A stretch of 38,970 nt of DNA from Flavicella sp964230805 (GTDB lineage: Bacteria; Bacteroidota; Bacteroidia; Flavobacteriales; Flavobacteriaceae), in assembly GCA_964230805.1 (NCBI GenBank), contig CAXRIA010000013.1, forward strand, positions 1-38,970, in the 5' to 3' direction. Positions 24,049-32,447 of this stretch are shown here, piece after piece. Below the pieces are notes generated by a model. That model saw only the letters and a list, made by a program, of their open reading frames with translations. It was not told the DNA's origin and did no database searches. The position numbers and the translations under genes are program-made. How positions within the stretch are numbered: position 1 is the first letter of the stretch; each line of letters opens with the position of its first letter.

Positions 24049-24957
24049 TTAAGCCCAAAGATTTTTGGGATAAACCCCTTCTTCTTTCAAACGCGCAATT
24101 TCTTTTACGACCAACGGACGATCCTCGGCATAGGTAACGCCCATCCACTTGGCGTCTGAAGTCAAAACCTTCACAGTTCCTCTGTTGGACTGAATGATTT
24201 CATTGACCACCGTAGGAATAAAAAATTCACTCTTCAACTCCATGGATCTCTCCTTCAAAAAATCTTGGAACATGGCTTCCAAAACTTCCAAATACTTCGG
24301 GGTAAATCCCCAAAAGTTCATAGAAACACTTGAATTCTCAGACATGGGCACAAAAGTGCCATCGGCTTCTTTTCTTTGAATTTTTCCATCAATTTTTTCA
24401 ATATGAGTTCTTTCGATAACATCTGTCAATTCCTGATTTTCATTGACGAAGCACTCTCCTCTCGACACATAACCATTTTCAGAAATGGTATTTCTCAACG
24501 CGTAGGCTACCATACACATATTGTAGGAATCTTCTTCCAAATGATCCAGTTCTTTGATGATGGTTCGAAAAGCTCCCGCGCTGTAAAAATCATCTCCATT
24601 GATAACGATAAAATTACCATCTACTTCTCCTTTTACCTGCAAAGTGGCATGACCTGTACCCCATGGTTTCACACGTTCAGGATGTACTGAATAGCCTGTC
24701 GGTATGTTTTTCAACTCTTGACATACATACGCAACTTCTATTTTTCCTTTTAGCTTTTTGTTGTAAACAGCAACAAATTCGTTTTTGAACGACGCTCGTA
24801 TGATAAAAACTACTTTTTTAAAACCTGCCTCAATGGCATCATACAGCGAAAAATCTATGATGGTATCTCCTTCATCTGACATGGTATCTAATTGTTTCAG
24901 TCCTCCATAACGACTCCCCATACCTGCGGCCAAAATAACCAATGTGTGTTTTTTCAT
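24049..24957 (-). CDS. Sugar-phosphate/NTP nucleotidyltransferase family protein
   Basis: The 302-residue protein starts with the nucleotide-binding loop LAAGMGSRYGG (9-19) and has GTGHA (100-104) and the metal-binding GDD (121-123, in VINGDDFYS). This marks the NTP_transferase fold that makes nucleotide sugars or CDP-alcohols. The substrate cannot be assigned: it does not have the length or C-terminal domain of GlmU or GlgC, and the closest general type is the family annotated as sugar-nucleotide pyrophosphorylase or LicC-like. I chose the ATG at 24957 because the loop follows directly; the frame is open upstream into the tamB end. No kinase or transferase partner is adjacent. Confidence 0.8.
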   Translation of the reverse strand: MKKHTLVILAAGMGSRYGGLKQLDTMSDEGDTIIDFSLYDAIEAGFKKVVFIIRASFKNEFVAVYNKKLKGKIEVAYVCQELKNIPTGYSVHPERVKPWGTGHATLQVKGEVDGNFIVINGDDFYSAGAFRTIIKELDHLEEDSYNMCMVAYALRNTISENGYVSRGECFVNENQELTDVIERTHIEKIDGKIQRKEADGTFVPMSENSSVSMNFWGFTPKYLEVLEAMFQDFLKERSMELKSEFFIPTVVNEIIQSNRGTVKVLTSDAKWMGVTYAEDRPLVVKEIARLKEEGVYPKNLWA

Positions 24958-25036
24958 GATCTGTTGTAATTGTTTTGGTTTTGCATAGATACAGTATTTT
25001 TTCAATCTATAAAAAATCGATTGTGTGAAAAAAATT

Positions 25037-28000
25037 TTACTTCTTCTTTTCCTCTGAACTTTTGGTTTTTTTCTTTTTGAGTCTGTCCAACATTTCAGAC
25101 AAATTATCAAAATCTATTTGATAGGTCAAACCAACGCCTTGGGTATAACCTTCCTCTTCTTCGGAATATTGAATTTCGTTCTGTCTGTTAAAAAATGTCC
25201 ATCTCAAATTTCCTTCTTCATCTACCAAAACCTCTACTTTTACCTCTCCTACCACACTTGATTGTGTTCTGGCTCCCAAAGGAACCCCTAACTTTCCATT
25301 AATCAACACTCGATTGTTGATCTGAGTAGCCATCGAGATATCTACTTGATCGTCTATGTTTTGTGTTTCTACATCATTTTTTTCTCCCGAAGTGTATCCG
25401 AGGTCTATCTGAAATTTATCGCCTTCTTTATTAAAAATATCAGAAAGTGCTCCTGAAATAATATCGGAGGTGGTTCCTGAAATGGCCGAACTCCCATTTT
25501 CTTCAATATTGTTTTCGTTGAAAAAACTTTTAGAGATCAACAGGGAGAAAAATTGTCGCATTTTGGCATTGTCATCATTGTCATTGAGTTTGAAATCCAA
25601 CTCCGAGGCCACTACAGAGCTCGAATTTGGAATGACAATATCAAATTCATTGGACGAATTGAAAAGCTTGCCTCTGATTTTTGTGATCAAATCGATGTCA
25701 ATTTTTCGATTGGTATTCAAACTTTCGAGCAAAATTTTTGGATTGGCTTTGACACGATGTACGGCCGTAATATTCAAATCTGCATTGTAAGGATCACCAT
25801 CCCATGAAATCACCCCTCCTTTGGCCACCTGAAACGGTTTGTTGATCACGCCTCCATAAATAAAGTTGTATATCCCTCTCTCAACCAAAAAATCACCAAA
25901 CATTTTGAACGCTCCTTTGGTGTCAATCTCAACAAGTAGGTTTCCAGACCCGTTTCCTTTTAAGGAACTTCCAGACACCTTGTCAATCACAACTTCTGCT
26001 GTAGCCTCTTTGGTGACGTCCAAATCAAAATTTAGAGAAAGTCCCTGCATATTCTCCAAAAGGTCTATATTATCTTCCCATAAAATTTCCTCTTTTTTTG
26101 TCTCTTCTTTTTTGAAATGGATCAAAGCCGAATTCTCTACGCCTTTTATATCGCTCAATGGAATTACAAACCTTGTCCCATCTAAGGTTTTTGCTTTTAC
26201 ATCAATATTCAAATCATTGGTTTTTCCGAAAAACCGAGCGCGTCCTGCAATCAAACCTGTACCGTAATAATTGACCCCTTCACGATCTTCGGTATCCAAG
26301 ACCAACAATTTTTCGGAGTCTATTTTTAAATCCAGTTCCCAATTCCGAAAACCCTTGTGATTTATCCTGCCGTTCATAAAACCTATCGTATTTAGGCGAG
26401 AATCGGACAATTTCAAATCTTTAAAAACAAACGATTGTTTTTTCAATTGAATCTCAGGCCTATCTACAAAATTGTAATCTACATTCAAGTAAGGAAATTT
26501 CAAACCGGAATTGCGCAAATACAGCGCTCCGTCCATCGCTGGATTGGACAAGGGACCGCGAACTTCAAAATTCCCATCAGCCACACCTCTAATTTTTGTC
26601 AACACATTTTTACCCAGTGGACTAAAAGCGTTCAACTGAAAAGAATCCAATTGCACCTGCAACGCAATTTGAGGAATTTTTGGCGTCAAATCCACCACTC
26701 CTTCCGCGGTTAAATTCTTATACGACTCACTAATAAGATCCATTTGTACTGCGTATTTTTTATAGGAATCTTCCGCTTTTAAACGCATGTTTAAATTTCC
26801 TTGCGAGGCATCATTGATGGAAAAATCTTCTATACTCACATTTCCAACCGGCTGATAAACACCCCTCTCTTGTTTGAAATTCAAATTGCCATTGAGCACA
26901 CCTTCGAGTGACAGACTATCAATTTTGGGGGTAATGGCATCCAAGCTCACTTTTTGAAATTGAATATTTAAATCTTTGTAAGTCGAGTCTTGCAGCGCTC
27001 CTGAAAACGTTATTTTTTGATCGCCTTGTGACAAATCAAACTCTTCAAATTGGTACTTTTGCTTGCTGTAATTAAAAGTCAATTTGTTTTTGTCATTGTC
27101 TGATGGATTTACAAACCAATCTTTGTCTTTAAAATAAATTTTTGATTTTTTGATTCCCAACACCCCTTTTTTAGCCTCGTCCACTGTATAGAAAAAAGAC
27201 AAATCATAACGTTCTTCACTCGCTTCTCCTCCCGTGAAATCTGTTCGAACAAACAAGGTGTCGTTTAGGGTTTTGTTCAAAAGATTGACTTCGTTCAATA
27301 CATAGTTTTTGGTTCGTAACTTTTGAATTTTAAAATTGGTGTTCAATACCGGATTTTTATTATCTATCTGCAAATAAATAGAATCCAAAATCGCATTTTT
27401 TACCGCCATTTTTGGCGTTTGAAATAACAATTTTATCTCATCATTGGCATCAATTACCTTTCCTCTTATTTTTGTATTTGATCCCAATCGAATCTCGGGC
27501 AAAAAAACTTCTACGATCTCTTTGTAGATATTGAAATCAAAATCAAAAAATTGGTTTTTTGTTACTTTTACAGGCTTGTACTTTGCGAGCATGCTTCCCA
27601 AAGAATTTTGAAAAACATCTTTGATCTCTGACAATTTGTACACGCCTTGCAATCTTCCTTTCACGATATCTTTTGAGTCTATTTCAATCGTTTTGATACT
27701 GTCTTTTTGCCATGATTTTACGGTAAAATCATTGAACTCATATGTTTTGTTTTGATTGGTATAACTCGCATTCTCAAAAGCAGCCGTTCCGTAAATATCG
27801 TCTAAAGTATTGCCCTTAAAATCCATAGAGATGTTCCCTCTCAATACGGCAATACTATCTCGTTTGAAAAGATGCAAGGCATTGAAATTTGCATAAGGCA
27901 CCTCCGCTTTGAAATCGAATGTATTTGTCGTCTTCGAGAAATCTGCCACTCCCTCAAAATCCATTTGAAGGTTTCTGTCTCTTACCTTTAAATTCCCTCC

Positions 28001-29395
28001 GAAATGTTTGTTTTTAAAAACACCATTGACCGCTATTTTGCGATAGGTATATCCTTTGTATTGGTGCTTGGTTACTTTTCCTTGAAATTTTGTATTCATC
28101 TTGGCCAAGGAAAAACCGCGCCCATTCACCTTACCGTCTAAAGATAATTTTCCAACCAGAGGATCATTGACAATAATTCCCAAATCTACATCCTCGAAAA
28201 CAACCGTTCCGTTGTAGGCGGCTTGGTCTATATTGTAGGCATTGTTCAAACGCAATTGGGTGTTTACTCTTCCCAAATCAGAATCAACCGCCACGTCCAA
28301 ATCTATCGTATCTTTTCCGATACTCGTTGCTCCCTCCATCGAAAAATTCCCAATCTTTTGAAAAGCTGAGGGCACGCGTTCTCCCACAATTTTAGGCAAC
28401 ATTTTTTTCAATTCAAGATAATTGGAAGCAAACCTATTTGTCATTCCTTTCAACACAAAAGCCCCTTCTCGTTTTGCACTGTTCTGCAAATGATAATTTC
28501 CTTTCAATTCAAAATTTGTGTCGGACACTACCGCCAAATCCAACAATCTAAAATCGTTGATGGTCCCTTGAAAATTTGCATTCAAAGCATAGGTTGCCTC
28601 TCCGGAGAATTGAGGGTATACTTTTTTCAAATCTTGTGCAAACACATACGCATCTTTCACTTTCGCTTTGATATAAACACTGTCCTTGAATTTTCGCAAA
28701 CCTTTTGGACTGTAATCCAATTCAACCGTCGCCTTTACCATTGAATTTTCTGTGCGAAGTGCTGTCTTAAAAAATCTCATTTGAGAGCGGGTATAGGAAA
28801 AATCCGTACGAAAGGAAGCAATGCGCAACCCGTGCTTTTCCGCAAAAGAGACCTCTCGAAATTTTGCTGCTACGTCAGGACCGTTCAACACAAAATCGAA
28901 CAAATCCCCTTTTATTTTTTTATAATCGGCGACCAAAGAATCCTGTGCTTTGTTTTCATTTACAATCGTGAAATCAATGCCGCGCATGACAATTCTACTC
29001 GATTGCAATACAAAAGGCTTTTTCTTTCTTTGAGATTTTTTTGCAAGTTTGGAAGAAAAAAGTGCCAAATTGGATTTGGATTCCCCCTTGTAAGTCTTTA
29101 GATTGAACATTGCGCGGCCAAGATTTACTTTGCTTAGATTCAATTTATTTTCCAAAACTTGCTGCCAACTCAACAGAGAGGTTTCCAATTTCTCACTCGA
29201 TATCATCACATGGTTGTGATGGTCTTTAATGACAATTCCCTCTAGTTTTACAAACCCGAGATAGGACAAATCAATTTTTTCAACAGCAATGTTCACGTCG
29301 TAACGCTCTTGAAGAAATTCGCTTACATAATTCCCCAATTTTGTTTGCACATTGGTCAAAGAGAAAACAAAACTCGACATTAGCAAAAGCAACAA
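25037..29395 (-). CDS. tamB: TamB-like translocation/assembly module protein (DUF490/AsmA superfamily)
   Basis: This is the largest complete gene, with 1452 residues from the TTG at 29395. A single N-terminal hydrophobic anchor (LLLLMSSFVFSL) precedes a very long repetitive beta-strand region and a C-terminal TamB domain (roughly 1050-1430). The latter includes the segment FLVERGIYNFIYGGVINKPF. Such proteins form a hydrophobic groove spanning the periplasm and help with outer-membrane protein assembly or phospholipid transport. The start is uncertain: the frame stays open to a TAA at 29459-29461 and encodes a basic stretch (TRIRKILGKILALLL) that would complete a normal anchor, yet it contains no ATG, GTG or TTG. 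It is divergent from tsaD. Confidence 0.88.
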   Translation of the reverse strand: MLLLLMSSFVFSLTNVQTKLGNYVSEFLQERYDVNIAVEKIDLSYLGFVKLEGIVIKDHHNHVMISSEKLETSLLSWQQVLENKLNLSKVNLGRAMFNLKTYKGESKSNLALFSSKLAKKSQRKKKPFVLQSSRIVMRGIDFTIVNENKAQDSLVADYKKIKGDLFDFVLNGPDVAAKFREVSFAEKHGLRIASFRTDFSYTRSQMRFFKTALRTENSMVKATVELDYSPKGLRKFKDSVYIKAKVKDAYVFAQDLKKVYPQFSGEATYALNANFQGTINDFRLLDLAVVSDTNFELKGNYHLQNSAKREGAFVLKGMTNRFASNYLELKKMLPKIVGERVPSAFQKIGNFSMEGATSIGKDTIDLDVAVDSDLGRVNTQLRLNNAYNIDQAAYNGTVVFEDVDLGIIVNDPLVGKLSLDGKVNGRGFSLAKMNTKFQGKVTKHQYKGYTYRKIAVNGVFKNKHFGGNLKVRDRNLQMDFEGVADFSKTTNTFDFKAEVPYANFNALHLFKRDSIAVLRGNISMDFKGNTLDDIYGTAAFENASYTNQNKTYEFNDFTVKSWQKDSIKTIEIDSKDIVKGRLQGVYKLSEIKDVFQNSLGSMLAKYKPVKVTKNQFFDFDFNIYKEIVEVFLPEIRLGSNTKIRGKVIDANDEIKLLFQTPKMAVKNAILDSIYLQIDNKNPVLNTNFKIQKLRTKNYVLNEVNLLNKTLNDTLFVRTDFTGGEASEERYDLSFFYTVDEAKKGVLGIKKSKIYFKDKDWFVNPSDNDKNKLTFNYSKQKYQFEEFDLSQGDQKITFSGALQDSTYKDLNIQFQKVSLDAITPKIDSLSLEGVLNGNLNFKQERGVYQPVGNVSIEDFSINDASQGNLNMRLKAEDSYKKYAVQMDLISESYKNLTAEGVVDLTPKIPQIALQVQLDSFQLNAFSPLGKNVLTKIRGVADGNFEVRGPLSNPAMDGALYLRNSGLKFPYLNVDYNFVDRPEIQLKKQSFVFKDLKLSDSRLNTIGFMNGRINHKGFRNWELDLKIDSEKLLVLDTEDREGVNYYGTGLIAGRARFFGKTNDLNIDVKAKTLDGTRFVIPLSDIKGVENSALIHFKKEETKKEEILWEDNIDLLENMQGLSLNFDLDVTKEATAEVVIDKVSGSSLKGNGSGNLLVEIDTKGAFKMFGDFLVERGIYNFIYGGVINKPFQVAKGGVISWDGDPYNADLNITAVHRVKANPKILLESLNTNRKIDIDLITKIRGKLFNSSNEFDIVIPNSSSVVASELDFKLNDNDDNAKMRQFFSLLISKSFFNENNIEENGSSAISGTTSDIISGALSDIFNKEGDKFQIDLGYTSGEKNDVETQNIDDQVDISMATQINNRVLINGKLGVPLGARTQSSVVGEVKVEVLVDEEGNLRWTFFNRQNEIQYSEEEEGYTQGVGLTYQIDFDNLSEMLDRLKKKKTKSSEEKKK

Positions 29396-29446
29396 AAGCA
29401 GCGCTAAAATTTTTCCCAGTATTTTTCTAATTCGTGTGATAAGGTG

Positions 29447-29454
29447 TAACTTTG
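29447..29454 (+). promoter_or_regulatory. Bacteroidota -7 box for tsaD
   Basis: TAACTTTG matches TAnnTTTG, 38 bases before the tsaD ATG, in the divergent gap with tamB. No exact -33 TTG is visible. Confidence 0.4.
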
Positions 29455-29492
29455 TTTTTTATTTGCAAAAAGGATGCCTAATTTACGCTAAC

Positions 29493-30527
29493 ATGACTAA
29501 AAAATCCATTCATATCCTTGCCATTGAATCTTCTTGTGACGACACTAGCGCTGCGGTTATTTCTAACGGAAAAATTTTATCCAACATCATCGCCAATCAG
29601 AAAATACATGCCGAATACGGGGGTGTTGTTCCAGAGCTGGCCTCTAGGGCCCACCAACAAAACATTGTACCGGTTGTTCAGCAAGCAATTCAAAAAGCAA
29701 ATATCGACAAAAAAGACTTAAATGCCATAGCTTTTACACGCGGACCTGGATTGATGGGTTCACTTTTGGTAGGCACTTCTTTTGCCAAGTCTCTAGCACT
29801 CTCTTTGGACATTCCCCTCATCGATGTCAACCACATGCAAGGCCACGTACTGGCTCACTTTATTGAAGAAGAAAACACGCCGAAACCCAAGTTCCCCTTT
29901 TTGTGCTTAACCATTAGTGGAGGACACACGCAGATTGTAAAAATCTCCGATTATTTTGACATGCAGGTGGTTGGAGAAACCATTGATGACGCGGTAGGCG
30001 AAGCTTTTGACAAAACCGCAAAAATTTTAGGATTGCCTTATCCTGGCGGACCTTTGATTGACAAATACGCGCAGTTAGGAAATCCGAAAGCTTTCAAATT
30101 TTCGAAACCCAAAGTAGGCAAAACGGATTTTAGTTTCAGTGGCTTAAAAACAGGAATCTTGTACTTTATTCAGAAACGGGAAAAAGAAAATCCCAATTTT
30201 ATCGAAGAGAACTTGAACGATATCTGCGCCTCTGTTCAAGGAACCATTGTAGAAATTCTCATGGAAAAATTGAAAAATGCAGTCAAAGAAACAGGGATCA
30301 AGGAAGTTGCCATTGCCGGGGGTGTTTCTGCGAATTCGGAAATCAGAAAACAACTGAAAGCCACGGAGGCCTCATTGGGTTGGCGTACCTACATCCCAAA
30401 ATTTGAATACACCACCGACAACGCCGGTATGATTGCCATTGCAGGATACTTAAAATACCTTGAAAACAATTACAGCGCAATGAGTGTTTCGGCGCAAGCG
30501 CGATTGAAAGTAAGCGAGCACCTGTAG
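29493..30527 (+). CDS. tsaD: tRNA N6-adenosine threonylcarbamoyltransferase TsaD
   Basis: The 344-residue enzyme transfers the threonylcarbamoyl group onto A37 of tRNAs reading ANN codons. It acts with TsaB and TsaE on the product of TsaC. Family marks are ILAIESSCDDTS (8-19), the block GGVVPELASRAH, the metal-binding pair His114 and His118 (NHMQGH), SGGHTQIV, and the late metal Asp in YTTDNAGMIA. I chose the ATG at 29493; the frame is open upstream, but the family fold starts here. tsaC lies about 21 kb away in the same window, and tsaB and tsaE are not present. Confidence 0.96.
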   Translation: MTKKSIHILAIESSCDDTSAAVISNGKILSNIIANQKIHAEYGGVVPELASRAHQQNIVPVVQQAIQKANIDKKDLNAIAFTRGPGLMGSLLVGTSFAKSLALSLDIPLIDVNHMQGHVLAHFIEEENTPKPKFPFLCLTISGGHTQIVKISDYFDMQVVGETIDDAVGEAFDKTAKILGLPYPGGPLIDKYAQLGNPKAFKFSKPKVGKTDFSFSGLKTGILYFIQKREKENPNFIEENLNDICASVQGTIVEILMEKLKNAVKETGIKEVAIAGGVSANSEIRKQLKATEASLGWRTYIPKFEYTTDNAGMIAIAGYLKYLENNYSAMSVSAQARLKVSEHL

Positions 30528-30559
30528 TTTTCTACAAAGCACAGAAAAACAGCCGTTTT

Positions 30560-31453
30560 CTAATTTTGTGTCAATTCACGAAACAAGGCTTCTAGGTTTT
30601 TGTTTTTGGCAACGAGTTGTAGAATTTTCAACCCTTTTTTATTCGCAAAATCAAAGACGGTCCCGCGCATATCCGTCTCGGTTTTAAATTGCAACTCCCA
30701 CACGGCATCTCCCGTATTTTGAACTGAAACCACCTGCTCCATGCCTTCCAATTCCTCTTTCTGAACAGGTTGGTCAAAAGCAACTTCAATGACCTGCATT
30801 GGGCTTTGGTTCCAAGCGTCCAAATTTTCATCGGCTACAATTTCTCCCTTCTTCACAATCAACACGCGGTTGCAAACGGCCTCGACCTCTTGCAAAATAT
30901 GACTTGAAAACAATACGATTTTGTCTTTGCCCCATTCGGAAATCAAACTTCGAATCTCTACAAGTTGGTTGGGATCGAGTCCCGTAGTAGGTTCGTCAAG
31001 AATTAAAATTTCTGGATCGTGTAGCATGGCGGCTGCCAATCCTACCCGTTGCTGATACCCTTTGGAAAGCGCTTTTATTTTCTTATTCGACTCGGGCAAC
31101 AAGCCTACTTTGATCAAAGCTTTTTCTACTTCTCGCTTGGGTATTTTGTGAACATCTCCCACAAAGCACAAATACTCCCGCACAAACATTTCTTTGTACA
31201 AGGGATTGTGTTCTGGCAAATACCCAATTTTATTTTTGAGCGCAATACTGCCTTCTTTTAACTGCTCACCACAGACAAACACCTTTCCTTCGCCTGCCAA
31301 GTAACCCGATAAAATCTTTAATAAGGTAGATTTTCCTGCCCCGTTCGGACCAAGTACCCCCAAAATTGTTCCCTTTTCGACTTGAAATGAAACCGATTTC
31401 AGTGCTTGGTGTGCGCCATAAAACTTTGATACATTTTCAACTTGAATAGACAT
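30560..31453 (-). CDS. gldA: Gliding motility ABC transporter ATPase GldA
   Basis: The 297-residue protein is a single ABC ATPase: Walker A GPNGAGKST (35-43), signature LSKGYQQR (129-136) and Walker B ILDEPTTGLD with Asp153-Glu154, followed by FSSHILQEVE. The start MSIQVENVSKFYG, the length and the overall character fit GldA, which works with GldF and GldG in Flavobacterium gliding. A general ABC-2 exporter ATPase is the alternative, since gldF and gldG are not adjacent. I chose the ATG at 31453; a TTG at 31468 is the other option, but it would lie too close to the -7 box (31471-31478). Confidence 0.82.
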   Translation of the reverse strand: MSIQVENVSKFYGAHQALKSVSFQVEKGTILGVLGPNGAGKSTLLKILSGYLAGEGKVFVCGEQLKEGSIALKNKIGYLPEHNPLYKEMFVREYLCFVGDVHKIPKREVEKALIKVGLLPESNKKIKALSKGYQQRVGLAAAMLHDPEILILDEPTTGLDPNQLVEIRSLISEWGKDKIVLFSSHILQEVEAVCNRVLIVKKGEIVADENLDAWNQSPMQVIEVAFDQPVQKEELEGMEQVVSVQNTGDAVWELQFKTETDMRGTVFDFANKKGLKILQLVAKNKNLEALFRELTQN

Positions 31454-31470
31454 CGCTCCGATTTTCAAAA

Positions 31471-31504
31471 CAAAAATACATTATTCAAGGCTGTCTGCCA
31501 CCAA
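31471..31504 (-). promoter_or_regulatory. Bacteroidota-type promoter for gldA
   Basis: On the minus strand TTG (31504-31502) is followed after 23 bases by TATTTTTG (31478-31471), 17 bases before the ATG at 31453. The spacer is at the long end of the range. Confidence 0.5.
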
Positions 31505-31559
31505 AGAATTCTCAGATATTCGTTAATTTTTCAGACCTTTGCGTCAAAACCTAGAAAAA

Positions 31560-31715
31560 ATGAGTTTTTTACGTGCTTTGGTCTGTATTCTTTTTCCACC
31601 CCTTTCTGTTTTTGACAAGGGCTGTGGATCTTTGCTGATTGTGTTTTTGTTGACACTTTGTGGCTGGGTACCGGGCGTGATTGCTTCACTCATCATCAAC
31701 AATAGAAAAGCATGA
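31560..31715 (+). CDS. YqaE/Pmp3 family small membrane protein
   Basis: This 51-residue protein starts MSFLRALVCILFPPLSVF and continues with a second hydrophobic helix (LLIVFLLTLCGWVPGVIASL), ending in NNRKA. The PP-x-x-VF hinge after the first helix and the G-W-x-P-G-V motif in the second are diagnostic for the YqaE/Pmp3 (UPF0057) family. These are short two-helix membrane proteins linked in yeast and plants to membrane potential and salt or cold stress. The bacterial role is unclear. Its TGA overlaps the ATG of lipB by three bases, so translation is probably coupled. Confidence 0.9.
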   Translation: MSFLRALVCILFPPLSVFDKGCGSLLIVFLLTLCGWVPGVIASLIINNRKA

Positions 31716-32413
31716 ACAAAAAGGTATTTTTAAAAGATTTAGGTACGCTGGCCTACCAAGAGGCTTGGGATTATCAGGACGCATTGTTTCAGGGAATCAT
31801 TGCTGTTAAAATTGCCAATCGAAAAAACAACACCGATGAACAGACGCCAAACTACCTACTGTTTGTAAGTCACCCCCATGTTTATACCTTGGGAAAAAGT
31901 GGCGATGTGTCCAATCTTTTGTTGAGCGAAAAGGAACTGGAAGCCAAGGGGGTTCGTTTTTACAAAAGCAACCGGGGTGGTGACATCACTTACCACGGAC
32001 CGGGGCAAATTGTAGGCTATCCTGTTTTTGATTTGGAGAATTTTTTTACCGACATTCACAAATACCTCCGCTTGTTAGAGGAAGCCATCATTTTAACGCT
32101 AAAAGAGTACAACCTAAACGGCGAGCGCAGTGATGGAGAAACGGGGGTTTGGTTTGATGTGGGTACGCCTTTTGCTCGAAAAATTTGTGCCTTGGGTGTG
32201 CGCAGCAGTCGCTGGGTAAGCATGCACGGATTTGCGCTGAACGTCAATACAAATTTGGGTTATTTTGACAACATCATTCCATGTGGTATTCAAGGAAAAG
32301 CCGTCACTTCGATGCAAGCGGAATTGGGTAAAAAAATAGACGAAGAAGCCGTCAAAACCAAAATCACCCAACATTTGTCCCATTTGTTTGACATTGAGTT
32401 TAAGCAAAAATAA
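31712..32413 (+). CDS. lipB: Lipoyl(octanoyl) transferase LipB
   Basis: The 233-residue enzyme moves octanoate from acyl carrier protein to the lipoyl domains of enzymes such as pyruvate dehydrogenase. Motifs are RGGDITYHGPGQIVGYPVFD (88-107), the catalytic Lys157 in ARKICALGVR and the acyl-carrying Cys191 in IIPCGI. The segment MHGFALNV is also typical. The ATG overlaps the stop of the YqaE-type gene. LipA is not in the window. It converges with the KAS III-like gene across a 34-base gap with no clear terminator. Confidence 0.96.
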   Translation: MNKKVFLKDLGTLAYQEAWDYQDALFQGIIAVKIANRKNNTDEQTPNYLLFVSHPHVYTLGKSGDVSNLLLSEKELEAKGVRFYKSNRGGDITYHGPGQIVGYPVFDLENFFTDIHKYLRLLEEAIILTLKEYNLNGERSDGETGVWFDVGTPFARKICALGVRSSRWVSMHGFALNVNTNLGYFDNIIPCGIQGKAVTSMQAELGKKIDEEAVKTKITQHLSHLFDIEFKQK

Positions 32414-32447
32414 AAACGACTTTTATAGATCCGGAGATTGAAAGCCC

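Noticed and set aside
24990..25036. Imperfect inverted repeat TTTTTTCAATC with GATTG and AAAAAA after tamB.
   Set aside because: It needs a four-base bulge and has weak pairing, so I do not list it as a terminator.
25470..29101. Several plus-strand frames of 80-130 codons inside tamB.
   Set aside because: Chance open frames opposite a long, repetitive gene; no motifs, no promoter.
30541..30561. Possible hairpin AGAAAA/TTTTCT between tsaD and gldA.
   Set aside because: A short A-T stem overlapping the gldA stop; too weak to call a terminator.
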